DNA from: an uncultured Oscillospiraceae bacterium
Lineage (GTDB): Bacteria; Bacillota; Clostridia; Oscillospirales; Acutalibacteraceae
NCBI GenBank assembly: GCA_900539845.1
Contig: UQDP01000004.1
Span: 69,450-133,449, forward strand
Direction: 5' to 3'
Length of the DNA stretch: 64,000 bases
In this document: piece by piece, positions 27,101 through 34,436 of the stretch
Position numbering within the stretch: position 1 is the stretch's first letter
Layout: each line of letters opens with the position of its first letter
Notes under the pieces: model-generated
The model's database searches: none
The model's input: only the letters and a program-made list of their open reading frames with translations
What the model was told of the DNA's origin: nothing
Made by a program: the position numbers and the translations under genes

Positions 27101-28720
27101 AAGATTTCAGGCCACGCTGTCGAGCAAGCCGCTGTTCTCGAAGGCCTTGTAAAAGAAATGTTTGGTTCAACCGAAAAAATCACTACTGTTTCAAGAAGAG
27201 AAATACTTCGTGAGCAAGTTTTTGAGGGACTTTTCCAAGCAGAGTTTGATCCTAAGGAAAAGCTTAGCTATAGCGAGCATTTGAACGAGCTATTTGCAGG
27301 GCAATATAAGCTTGTAGTGAATAAAAACATAGCTTTTATTGATTTTGAAAATGCGACTAGTAGTACCGACTCTTATAAGGGAACAGATTCATATGCGAAT
27401 GATAAATTCCTTTTAACTGTTATTGGCAGTAAAGAGATTCAAGCTATTTTGTCAAGTGTTGAGTTTGACGATTCAGTTGAAGCCTTAACCTCGCAAAAAG
27501 CCGTTATGCCGAAGGTTTCGACCTCTGAGGAAGCAGCATCTACTCAATCCAACGCCTTTAATGACAACAAACAGAACACCATAAAAGAAGTAAGCGGAGG
27601 GAAAAAAGTAGTATCAATAGAATGCGACAAAATGGAGATTGATTTAAAGCCTCTTGAGGAAAAATGCGCAAAAATTAATAAGGTTTTCCGTGATTATAGC
27701 ATCAACGCTTATCCTGTGACTGTTGAAAATGTCCAAGAGGCTGCACGCTTTACAAGATTTTCAGTGGAGCTTAAATCCGGTGAGTCAATTAGGAGCATAG
27801 AAAAATATAAGGCGGATATTGGCAGACAGCTTGAAGCAAATGGTGAAATTCTAATCAACCATATTAAAGGAACAAAATATATCTCTGTTGATGTTCCTTT
27901 TGTCGGAGCAAGTAATGCTATACGCCTTACAGACCATCTTTCACTTTTAGATGAGCGAAAAGGTCGTCTTGATGTTATAGCAGGGCAGCTTGCAGATGGT
28001 AGTTTTGATATAATTGATGTTGCTAGTGCGCCTCATATGCTCATTGCGGGCACAACGGGTTCTGGTAAAACGATTTTTCTACACACTATGCTGGTGAGCC
28101 TCTTGTATCAGTATTCAGCTGATGAACTTGAGCTTCTTATTATTGATCCTAAGCAAACCGATTTTATCTTCTTCGAGGGAATTCCGCACTTATATGGTGG
28201 TAAGGTTGTTATTGATGCAGAGGAAGCTCTAGAGAGGCTCCAAGAAATCAACACAAAAGATAAGGAAGAGCGTACCTCTGCCCTGCGGTCCTGTAGAAGC
28301 AAGGATATTGAATCGTATAATGCCAAAAACCCCAGCAATAAAATGAAACGACTTGTTGTAGTTATTGATGAGTACTCTGATTTAATTCAAGCAGCAGAAA
28401 TGAACGGAACACGTAAGGAATTTGAAAAAAATCTCCTTATGCTTTTACAAAGAGTTCGTAATTTGGGAATTCATTTAATTATTGCCACTCAACGTCCTTC
28501 TGCTCAAATCGTTACTGGAGCACTAAAGGCTGTAATTCCTTTCAGAGTATCCTTTAGATTGCCTTCACACACAGATTCTCAAACCATCCTAGATATGTCA
28601 GGTGCTGAAAATCTACTTGGCAAGGGCGATATGCTTATGGTTACAGAAAGTGATACTAAGCGTATGCAGGGCTTGTATATTTCAGAGGACGAGCTTGAGG
28701 AATTTCTTAATAAGCTATAA
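24170..28720 (+). CDS. FtsK-like DNA translocase with PD-(D/E)XK-like motif, DptH-like
   Basis: 1516 residues. The C-terminal motor is unmistakable: Walker A IAGTTGSGKTIFLHTML at about 1294, Walker B RLVVVIDEYSDLI at about 1395, and LGIHLIIATQRPSAQIVTGA then VSFRLPSHTDSQTILD, as in FtsK/SpoIIIE. Residues about 925-965 hold GLDTQLAQEWL, LPDLIGIR and IIDIIEVKTY, the Asp...Glu-x-Lys spacing of a PD-(D/E)XK nuclease. A Ser/Thr/Lys-rich linker lies near 280. There is no transmembrane segment, unlike FtsK. Size and operon place fit DptH of phosphorothioation-linked restriction. Probably pumps DNA to a nuclease centre. Confidence 0.72.
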   Translation: MSKKLLTQVVTKLVNEYATAREYGVSLITIPDFNYSQFAEALDTSRCVQLFFLGFSKQQEQELIDTLPDRGDSVSYAFTVEQAEQSRNSGDESVFRILIIKRSEIEKISSLRWFPEITLEKVYTKSCDIVKEELSGTNSVIDALIKALRCKPIRSILSFERVLGYLELLLETEDKSLPSAIKDNYYKLGLCADKSLDSKKPTKDDFVARIRHNHIIIEKISNLEQTERQSITNYYSKDNVNKEMPRLILNYYKSRNIELLKLMDLDDVEKCLKAAKKSDPKPTPAKAKDSKVKPTALAAQLMFDDNSEQINDVLTNIASELDKDEVRKKAEKVDIDVNDVKLQIHTEPITEVIATELSTENDFGGIIRAEVQAPGEAIRDLGKYPPELFKKEYLDIVWSNLAKIATLLTDGEAISESLKCFLSAREKLIPYRKRLQDSPMLQVLAKYSLFGDYLKAYEKLLNSINDDFPRIWGISASKAKEIINTVMSLDYVFIVGEAKLHAIPTPLHPLYLWKYVELAKEILSSKGVNGTEECHLSEDDKAFIIRKADDIPDPLSVMLMPVTVSTSGAAFLPLSGRIGMLPIYSNQPQINQSENGVDTLKQQIIRYLCLYPHAGMMLKLAFIDPPSVEVVVAMLKALNNDKEFNISGIEVSIFRTKEVPNDWVEIEDESLNDGMLGKVKGKRSLNFKLKIADQRRSYTQILSELSQQQHLLVIFDPNEVKIETAQNNKHIHLHPLCVPKIYKYDPVDEKVEIRPASEGGIFTVYSSIIEKLNEQPSTFSHTGTYFHTPLKRETYDNFLEKADWLVILDQSLKSWDISLRAASEKLFYRENSYRSIGIYSNNCRKFIVGYDLLVKKLGNFIPKQEGLKSIIEAIREINDDGLLSIVSHTSTKIFDSNHGKGSLGTAIAAIIYKKKHPDALIVGLDTQLAQEWLSDREDGRLPDLIGIRLDDSGEAIIDIIEVKTYRDSLNSFVINDNKISGHAVEQAAVLEGLVKEMFGSTEKITTVSRREILREQVFEGLFQAEFDPKEKLSYSEHLNELFAGQYKLVVNKNIAFIDFENATSSTDSYKGTDSYANDKFLLTVIGSKEIQAILSSVEFDDSVEALTSQKAVMPKVSTSEEAASTQSNAFNDNKQNTIKEVSGGKKVVSIECDKMEIDLKPLEEKCAKINKVFRDYSINAYPVTVENVQEAARFTRFSVELKSGESIRSIEKYKADIGRQLEANGEILINHIKGTKYISVDVPFVGASNAIRLTDHLSLLDERKGRLDVIAGQLADGSFDIIDVASAPHMLIAGTTGSGKTIFLHTMLVSLLYQYSADELELLIIDPKQTDFIFFEGIPHLYGGKVVIDAEEALERLQEINTKDKEERTSALRSCRSKDIESYNAKNPSNKMKRLVVVIDEYSDLIQAAEMNGTRKEFEKNLLMLLQRVRNLGIHLIIATQRPSAQIVTGALKAVIPFRVSFRLPSHTDSQTILDMSGAENLLGKGDMLMVTESDTKRMQGLYISEDELEEFLNKL

Positions 28721-28734
28721 AAGAGGTAAGACAT

Positions 28735-29421
28735 ATGCAGACAGCATCAAATCCAAGGTTTATAATAGGAACTTTCAAAAAAGAATTAAAAAATCGATTT
28801 CTGTGTGAAGTTCAAATTGAAGGAGCGGATGTTGTCTGCTATGTCCCTTCCTCGTGTCATTTAAGCAATTTCCTTCAGCTTGAAGGTAAAAAGGTTTTAC
28901 TTATTCCGACGCAAACCCCCAATTCCAGAACACCCTATGCACTATTTGCAGTTCCGTATAAAAGAAACTACATAGTATTAAATACCTCTATGGCAAACAG
29001 AGCCATAGAAAGCTCAATTCAAGGAAAACGCTTCTCTTATTTAGGGAAGCGTATAGATGGTATCAAAGAATATACAATTGATGGTTATAAGGCGGATTTA
29101 TATCTCCCGTCAACTAAAACTATTCTTGAGATAAAAAGTGTAATTTCCGTTACTAGTTACGCAAAATTTCCTACGGTTTATTCTGAAAGGACCTTAAAGC
29201 AGCTTGCTTCTATTTTGGAGCTTTTGAAAAAAGGCTACAGGGTTTGCTTTGCGATTGTATCTCTTCATCCATATATAAAAACTGTATATATTGATACCTG
29301 TACCAAGTTCTATAATGAATTAGTAAAGTGTATGGATGCTGGCTTGATTATAAAAGCCTATACCGGTAGACTTCAAGAAAGCGGATTTATTATTGACAAA
29401 GAAATACCCATAAAATATTAG
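28735..29421 (+). CDS. SfsA-fold nuclease-like protein, last gene of the operon
   Basis: 228 residues resembling SfsA: an N-terminal OB-like part (VVCYVPSSCHLSNFLQLEGK) and a C-terminal PD-(D/E)XK part with ADLYLPSTKTILEIKSV, AKFPTVYSERTLKQLASI and a YRVCFAIVSLHP strand. Catalytic-type Asp and Glu-x-Lys are retained, so it may cut DNA or RNA. SfsA is normally a stand-alone chromosomal gene; here it sits 14 bp after the translocase with its own AGAGGT site, so it appears recruited as an effector. Confidence 0.7.
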   Translation: MQTASNPRFIIGTFKKELKNRFLCEVQIEGADVVCYVPSSCHLSNFLQLEGKKVLLIPTQTPNSRTPYALFAVPYKRNYIVLNTSMANRAIESSIQGKRFSYLGKRIDGIKEYTIDGYKADLYLPSTKTILEIKSVISVTSYAKFPTVYSERTLKQLASILELLKKGYRVCFAIVSLHPYIKTVYIDTCTKFYNELVKCMDAGLIIKAYTGRLQESGFIIDKEIPIKY

Positions 29422-29455
29422 CAGGACTGTTTTTGACAGCCCTGCTAATATTTTA
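29417..29455 (+). terminator. terminator of the cargo operon
   Basis: TTAGCAGG and CCTGCTAA form the outer stem with ACTGT/ACAG inside, followed by TATTTTAT. It begins at the stop codon of the SfsA-like gene. Confidence 0.65.
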
Positions 29456-29754
29456 TATATAGATTAATTCTTTCCCAGTATATTCTATAACTTGGGAACG
29501 AATATTATTCATCTTCCGCACCCACTCTGTTGGAATCTCTGCTTTAAGCTGTTCGGACATGCCCTTACGCTCGGCGTACTTTATGACCAGCCGAAGTTAG
29601 AAGAATTGTTCCCCGTTCTCTACATCAGTAAGATGGGAGCGGAGCTTGCCGGAAGTGAGTAGATTATAGTACAAGATTTTATGGTGCTGCTTGAGATATT
29701 GTCTGCAGCATTGCGCCCGCACGCACCGGTAGGTTCAAACATTGTTTTCGCCAT
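29453..29754 (-). pseudogene. degenerate copy of tnpV
   Basis: Clear nucleotide similarity to the intact tnpV at 31339-31713, including the leader hairpin with AAAGGAGG. The middle (the GDYCLPSLTLPP region) is deleted and frames are broken by in-frame stops. It starts MAKTMFEPTG and its end runs into the terminator of the cargo operon. Confidence 0.75.
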
Positions 29755-29763
29755 AATAGAAAA

Positions 29764-29796
29764 CCTCCTTTGATACGTTTACTGTACCAAAGGAGG
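29764..29796 (-). promoter_or_regulatory. leader hairpin of the tnpV pseudogene
   Basis: CCTCCTTTG pairs with CAAAGGAGG. The ribosome binding site lies in the stem, as in the intact copy, showing that the hairpin is conserved between the two. Confidence 0.5.
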
Positions 29797-29826
29797 CTTT
29801 CTGTTTATGAATTCCAAATTCATAAT

Positions 29827-31218
29827 CTATCTATCAACAATATCTTTGTAGGCCACCAGCGTCACATTCCCCATCTCACTTGCTCGGTCGGTGCAGCCTT
29901 TGGTAAAGCCGATTTTGGCAAAGAGGTAGTAGTGGACATTCTTGTAGGGGAACAGCTCACTGCGCTTTATGAGGGTTTCCAAAACGCCGAGATCGACCTT
30001 CTCATTCGTCCATTTGCACTCCCCGAAAAGGGCGGTGTTTTTATCCTGTTCGGCAAGAATATCAATTTCAGTCTGACGCTTTTCCTTGGGATCGTTGCCC
30101 CACCAGCGACCGAGAGAGGAAAACTCCACCGGACATTCACCATTCAGCAACAGCTTCCAGAGATATTGCTTGCAGATTTCTTCAAACACCTTGCCCATAT
30201 AATCAGACAGATACGGCTCGATGCGCTTGTAGGCCAAGTCGGCAGCGCCACGGGCGATGATTGAATTGTTTTCCGGCACAAACCGATACCAGAAGCGGAA
30301 CATATTGTCCGCAATCGAATAGACCGCTTTTCGGGACGCCTTTTCCTCATAGGGTGTCTCTTTTTCGATAATGCCGATGGAAATCAGGTTTTTCACATAG
30401 GCGGAGCAAATGTTGGTGCTTTCCCCGACCTTTCCGGAAATCTCCGACATACGGGAAGCGCCGGTGGCAATCGCCGTGATGATGGCATTGTAGAGCGCCG
30501 GTTCCCGCACCTCCTGCTTGAGCAGGTTTTCCGGCTCTTCAAACAGGGCGGAGTTGGGATTCAGAAATGTGTTTTTGATATTGTCCTCAATGCTCAGCTT
30601 ATCGCTCATCTGAAGCAGATACTGCGGCGTGCCGCCGACAATGCCGTACACATAGGCTTTCTCTTCATCGGTGAAATTTTTGAAATACCGGCAAGTCTCC
30701 TCGAAATCAAAGGGGAGAATTTTCATCTGCGCCGTCCGCCTGCCGTAAAGCGGCGCTTTGTAGGCAAGGACGTGGTCTTCCATATAGGACATGGACGATC
30801 CGCAGAGGATCAGCATCAGCTTGGAAGTGTCCTTGTATTGGTCAATCAAAAGCTGGATGGTGGAAGCGAGGCTTTTTGAAGAGCGGGCAACATAGGGGTA
30901 TTCGTCAATGGCAAGAATAACCCGTTCTTTTTCGGACAGCTTGAACACATATTCCAAGGCCGCCTGAAAGGACAGAAAAGAGGTTTCAGCCTCCATGCCG
31001 GTGCTAAAGCTCAGAATGCTCTTGCTGAAATTTTCGAGGTTCTGCTTGGCGTTGCTCTCGACGCCCATAAAATAGATGGCGTTTTTATCGTCAATAAACT
31101 GGCTGATCAGCGCCGTTTTGCCGACACGGCGGCGACCATAGATTACAACAAATTCAAACTTATTCGATTCGTACAGCTTATTCAGCGCCGCAAGTTCACG
31201 CTCTCTGCCGATAAACAT
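29827..31218 (-). CDS. ATP-binding protein with DUF234 C-terminal nuclease-like domain
   Basis: 463 residues. N-terminus MFIGRERELAALNKLY with Walker A IYGRRRVGKTAL near residue 30 and Walker B VILAIDEYPYVARS near 105, the archaeal-type ATPase family. The C-terminus has EIDILAEQDKNTALFGECKW, the Asp...Glu-x-Lys pattern of DUF234 (PD-(D/E)XK-like). A winged helix precedes it (GASRMSEISGKVG). Cellular role unknown. It sits between the broken and the intact tnpV. GGGAGG lies upstream of the ATG. Confidence 0.8.
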   Translation of the reverse strand: MFIGRERELAALNKLYESNKFEFVVIYGRRRVGKTALISQFIDDKNAIYFMGVESNAKQNLENFSKSILSFSTGMEAETSFLSFQAALEYVFKLSEKERVILAIDEYPYVARSSKSLASTIQLLIDQYKDTSKLMLILCGSSMSYMEDHVLAYKAPLYGRRTAQMKILPFDFEETCRYFKNFTDEEKAYVYGIVGGTPQYLLQMSDKLSIEDNIKNTFLNPNSALFEEPENLLKQEVREPALYNAIITAIATGASRMSEISGKVGESTNICSAYVKNLISIGIIEKETPYEEKASRKAVYSIADNMFRFWYRFVPENNSIIARGAADLAYKRIEPYLSDYMGKVFEEICKQYLWKLLLNGECPVEFSSLGRWWGNDPKEKRQTEIDILAEQDKNTALFGECKWTNEKVDLGVLETLIKRSELFPYKNVHYYLFAKIGFTKGCTDRASEMGNVTLVAYKDIVDR

Positions 31219-31338
31219 GGATTACATCCTCCCATCTGCCGATAGATTCTCTGCGTATAGTATACCACAAAATCAAAATTAGTCAAGTATGATTCGGTAA
31301 ATCACACTTGACTAATTTCTTTCTCGCTTTTTCTGTTG

Positions 31339-31713
31339 TTACGCAAAAATCAAGTCGGCACAAACGGTTTCTGCCACCCGATTGCGGATATTGTTCATTT
31401 TCTGCACCCACTCCGTTGGATTCTCCACTTTCAGCTGTTCGGTTACGCCCTCACGCTCGGCGTATTCTTTGACTAGCCGAAGAAAAAGAGATTGTGCTTC
31501 TTCCTCAACATCTGCAAGGTGTGATTGAAGCTTGCCGGAAGTGAGCAGATTGTAGTACAGGATTTTGTGGTGCTGCTTCAGGTACTGCCTGCGGCGATGC
31601 GCCCACACGCCGACGGGGCGTTCTTCTTCGGGTGGTAAGGTCAGACTGGGCAGACAATAGTCGCCCTGCATGGTGTATGTGCCGCCCGTTTGTTCAAATA
31701 TTGTTTTAGCCAT
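31339..31713 (-). CDS. tnpV: transposon-encoded protein TnpV
   Basis: 124 residues: GTYTMQGDYCLPSLTLPPEE then WAHRRRQYLKQHHKILYYNLL are characteristic of TnpV from Tn4451-like elements. Function unknown. No TnpX-type large serine recombinase is here, so this is an orphan accessory gene. The leader hides the ribosome binding site in a hairpin. Confidence 0.82.
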   Translation of the reverse strand: MAKTIFEQTGGTYTMQGDYCLPSLTLPPEEERPVGVWAHRRRQYLKQHHKILYYNLLTSGKLQSHLADVEEEAQSLFLRLVKEYAEREGVTEQLKVENPTEWVQKMNNIRNRVAETVCADLIFA

Positions 31714-31721
31714 AATAGATA

Positions 31722-31754
31722 ACCTCCTTTGATACCATCATTGTACCAAAGGAG
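31722..31754 (-). promoter_or_regulatory. RBS-sequestering hairpin before tnpV
   Basis: On the mRNA strand CTCCTTTG pairs with CAAAGGAG about 10 nt before the start codon, so AGGAGG is double stranded. This would hold translation down unless something opens the stem. The same structure is kept before the tnpV pseudogene. Confidence 0.6.
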
Positions 31755-31792
31755 ATTTCTGTTTGCGAATGTATGATTTTCAAAATGGCAGT

Positions 31793-32746
31793 TTAGCCCT
31801 CCAAGATACCTGCCCGTTCTTCGATCAGGCTTGCAAGGCGTTCCTGCAAAGACTCCGGCAACAGGGAGTTTTGGCACATGGCGAGGAACTTCTCTTTTTT
31901 CGTCATAAGCATGGCAATCATTTTCTCGGCAGAGCCTCGTGTCATGCCGCATTTCTCTGCAAATACCAGAAAATCCTTCCTACGGATATGTGTCTTTTTG
32001 CCGTTCATGGCAAGGGCGAACTGCTCCTTGTCCTCCGGCATGATAACATTGACCGGAAGCAGGTCGTATGCGGGAGAAAGCACGTATTTCCCGCCTCCTT
32101 CTTCGGTTTCAATGAGGGAGAAGTTCTTCAGGTGCATATCCGAATTGCCCACAAGAAACGAAAACACTAAGCGCAGATAGAGCTCGGTTATATCGAGTCC
32201 TTTGCGGGAGGAATACCGCTCGATGATTTTTGCACAGCGCTCATAAGAGCCCTTATACTTATCCTGCGTCAGGCGCAGATCAAGCTGACAGAAATCCTCC
32301 ATCGCCAGCATCTGCATACAGTTTTTCGTAAATATGCGGTCTACTCTTTTTGTGATGTATGCCAGACTGTCTTTTTCCATGATGAGCGCATGAGGTACGG
32401 TAGAAATCCCTGCGGTGTCTGCCATGCACATAACAAGGTGTTCAGCCTGCGGCAGCGCTTCAAATTCCGGAACCTGCGGCTTCAGAATATAACCCGTAGG
32501 ATAATTCACCAGCGTGAGCCGTGGCGTGCCACTTTCGGAAAACAGATGCAAGGACAATTTTTTCTGAACGCCGGGAACGGTATAGCCTTTGTTGGTGCTT
32601 TCGGCGGCAAGGGTTTCAAATGCGGCTTCATCAATGGCAATTTCGGGAAGCTCGGCTGTGCCGAAAAACCGCTTGATACAGCTTTTGTGCCAGCCGGAAT
32701 TCGTGTTTTCGGTGCGAAGCGGTTTCCCGCAGCATAAACAATTCAT
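31793..32746 (-). CDS. hipT: HipT-type serine/threonine kinase toxin
   Basis: 317 residues, the HipA kinase core without the N-terminal subdomain 1. The Gly-rich loop is in YTVPGVQKKLSLHL, the catalytic Asp/Asn in VGNSDMHLKNFSLI and the Mg-binding Asp in LSPAYDLLPV. It starts MNCLCCGKPL...HKSC, a probable zinc-binding Cys/His cluster. The ATG at 32746 overlaps the HipS stop by 4 nt and has GGGAGG upstream. HipA-family toxins phosphorylate translation factors such as aminoacyl-tRNA synthetases; the target here is unknown. Confidence 0.85.
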   Translation of the reverse strand: MNCLCCGKPLRTENTNSGWHKSCIKRFFGTAELPEIAIDEAAFETLAAESTNKGYTVPGVQKKLSLHLFSESGTPRLTLVNYPTGYILKPQVPEFEALPQAEHLVMCMADTAGISTVPHALIMEKDSLAYITKRVDRIFTKNCMQMLAMEDFCQLDLRLTQDKYKGSYERCAKIIERYSSRKGLDITELYLRLVFSFLVGNSDMHLKNFSLIETEEGGGKYVLSPAYDLLPVNVIMPEDKEQFALAMNGKKTHIRRKDFLVFAEKCGMTRGSAEKMIAMLMTKKEKFLAMCQNSLLPESLQERLASLIEERAGILEG

Positions 32747-33072
32747 ATGCGTTCCTCCCTGATACTGACATTGCCGATTCCGTCCTTGCAAGCCACCAGC
32801 AGTAATCCGAACCTGTCTTTGACGTCTATTTTCCAGTTCCGGCTCACAACGCCGAGCAGCCACCCTTCGGGGATCAGTCCGTCAAAGAACGGGAACAGCG
32901 TTTTGGATGTATATGTTTTTTCAGAAAGCGGCAAAGTAAGGGATACGGGGCTTGCATCCTTCCGGCTTAAATACTGCTCGTCATAGGAGAAGGAATACCC
33001 TTCGTCCGTTTCGCAAAGCAATCCAGCAAAAACGTTTCGGATATAAACATAGGCTGTTCGGAATGCGTCCAT
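32743..33072 (-). CDS. hipS: HipS-like small subunit (HipA N-terminal subdomain 1)
   Basis: 109 residues: AYVYIRNVFAGLLCETDEGYSFSYDEQYL and SLTLPLSEKTYTSKTLFPFFDGLIPEGW are the HipA N-terminal subdomain as a separate protein. In HipBST systems this small protein, rather than HipB, is the antitoxin (established for the E. coli O127 system). It overlaps both neighbours by 1-4 nt. Confidence 0.85.
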   Translation of the reverse strand: MDAFRTAYVYIRNVFAGLLCETDEGYSFSYDEQYLSRKDASPVSLTLPLSEKTYTSKTLFPFFDGLIPEGWLLGVVSRNWKIDVKDRFGLLLVACKDGIGNVSIREERI

Positions 33073-33275
33073 TATTTATCATCCTTTCTGCCGGGGACGG
33101 CTTCCATATCGAACATGGCAAGAGCGGCATTGACCTTGTCCATCCGAACCGTTTCTTTTCCCTGCTCCAGTTCTCGGATAAAGCGAAGCCCCAGCCCGCT
33201 GCGGGCGGCAAACTCCTCCTGCGTCAATCCGGCGGCTTTTCGGTTTTCTTTGATAAACTCGGCAATTTTATTCAT
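33072..33275 (-). CDS. hipB: HipB-type helix-turn-helix regulator
   Basis: 67 residues with an XRE helix-turn-helix, NRKAAGLTQEEFAARSGLGLRFIRELEQGK. The ATG at 33275 is chosen for GAGGAGA upstream; the longer frame would start with a TTG inside that site. Autoregulation through three palindromes upstream is likely. Confidence 0.85.
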   Translation of the reverse strand: MNKIAEFIKENRKAAGLTQEEFAARSGLGLRFIRELEQGKETVRMDKVNAALAMFDMEAVPGRKDDK

Positions 33276-33311
33276 GGTGCTTCGTCTCCTCAATATGAAT
33301 CTGCATTTATT

Positions 33312-33414
33312 TTACACCCTAACGGGTATAAAGTCAAGCTGCCATCAACAATATTATACCCGATAAGGTGTAAATTTATGCGCTTACAGGCCAAATACAC
33401 CCTATCAGGTGTAA
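33312..33414. promoter_or_regulatory. three HipB-type operators
   Basis: TTACACCCTAACGGGTATAA (33312-33331), TTATACCCGATAAGGTGTAA (33354-33373) and TACACCCTATCAGGTGTA (33396-33413). Each is an ACACC-N6-GGTGT-type dyad. Their centres are 42 and 41 bp apart, four helical turns, so bound dimers would line up on one face of the DNA over the hipBST promoter. Confidence 0.75.
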
Positions 33415-33461
33415 AATAAGCCTCAAACGGCACGTTCTGCTGGAAGGAGGCTCATTTTAGT

Positions 33462-33761
33462 TTAATCTTTCAGATAGCTTTCAAACGGTGCATCATCGCT
33501 GCAAAAGGTATCAAAAATCATTTTTGCGCCGAGGCGGAAGCCGACGAGGAAAGAATCGAGGCTGGTTTCGCCCATCAGTTCCCCGTAAGCATTGCAGAAA
33601 TCGAGGAACAGCGCCTCGTCCTCGTCGCTCAAGCGCTCGGTCAGCTTTTCTTCCAGCTCGTTTATATCTTTTGAAACCTTAAGAGTATGACTGCCCTTTC
33701 GGTATCCTCTGGCCTGCGGATCAATATTTCCGTAGTACAGCTCTTCTAAAAAATTTGTCAT
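33462..33761 (-). CDS. DUF6809-like small protein
   Basis: 99 residues: LEELYYGNIDPQARGYRKGS, then LEEKLTERLSDEDEALFLDFCNAYGEL and FLVGFRLGAKMIFD, a pattern I recall as DUF6809, common in Firmicutes mobile elements. Function unknown. Its start overlaps the stop of the helix-turn-helix gene by 1 nt. Confidence 0.7.
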   Translation of the reverse strand: MTNFLEELYYGNIDPQARGYRKGSHTLKVSKDINELEEKLTERLSDEDEALFLDFCNAYGELMGETSLDSFLVGFRLGAKMIFDTFCSDDAPFESYLKD

Positions 33762-34366
33762 TACTCAGCACCTCCTTCGCTGTCTGCCGTGTGCAGGTCA
33801 CGGATTTTTCGCCAGCTTGAAAAGCCTTGCAGGGTGCGGATGTGCCACGGTGATTTGCGGGTGATGGTGCGAAAGTAGGTAGAGCAGAAGAACTCCACCA
33901 AATAAACCTTCGGAATGTGGTTGACATTGTTTTTCCGAAAAGACTTGATGTGTCCCTGATTGCACCAGTTGTTAATTGATGTTTTTCCGTAGCCGGTGAT
34001 TTTTGAAACCGTCTGCGTAGTCAGCACATCGGGATAGCCGGAGAGCAGCTCGGTATAATACAGATGCAAATGCTCCCGCACGATTGGGGGAACCTGTTCC
34101 TCCATCTGAACAGTGTAATCGCCCTTGTACCAGCCCGCCGGGGCGGAGTAGCTTTCGGGGAACACCTTGCGGTTTTCCAGATAGGCAATCACATCCTCCT
34201 TTTTGATTTTGTAGCAGCGTGTTTTCCTGCCCGTGTACTCGCAGGGGATTTTCCCACTTTGGAGGAGGTACAGAGCGGTGGATTTGCTGATATGGCAAAT
34301 GCGATACAGCTGATCCTTCGTGATTACATCGGGGACGGCGTCCCAGTTGATTGCGTTTTCTTTCAT
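33761..34366 (-). CDS. helix-turn-helix protein with two excisionase-like domains
   Basis: 201 residues. The first winged helix is VITKDQLYRICHISKSTALYLLQSG...YKIKKEDVIAYLE. A second, TTQTVSKITGYGKTSINNWCNQGHIKSF, follows. The ATG at 34366 has GAGGTG upstream; a longer open frame reaches into the tRNA fragment and is not real. Rightmost gene of the element, next to its attachment end, so possibly a second Xis-like factor. Confidence 0.75.
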   Translation of the reverse strand: MKENAINWDAVPDVITKDQLYRICHISKSTALYLLQSGKIPCEYTGRKTRCYKIKKEDVIAYLENRKVFPESYSAPAGWYKGDYTVQMEEQVPPIVREHLHLYYTELLSGYPDVLTTQTVSKITGYGKTSINNWCNQGHIKSFRKNNVNHIPKVYLVEFFCSTYFRTITRKSPWHIRTLQGFSSWRKIRDLHTADSEGGAE

Positions 34367-34436
34367 GACAATACACCTCATATCTTGATAAACTTTGTCG
34401 GCATTCGAACTGTTCGTGTATTGCCTTTTCATTTTT

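Noticed and set aside
24170..28720. Ordinary FtsK/SpoIIIE or conjugative coupling protein
   Set aside because: No membrane helices, an internal nuclease-like motif and co-transcription with a nuclease argue against cell division or conjugation.
19133..29421. A standard Druantia system
   Set aside because: The large DruE helicase (DUF1998 type) is missing; the big protein here is an FtsK-type motor, and the ATPase partners resemble Dpt proteins.
29453..31760. Composite transposon
   Set aside because: The flanking tnpV copies are not insertion sequences: no transposase, no terminal inverted repeats and no target duplication can be seen.
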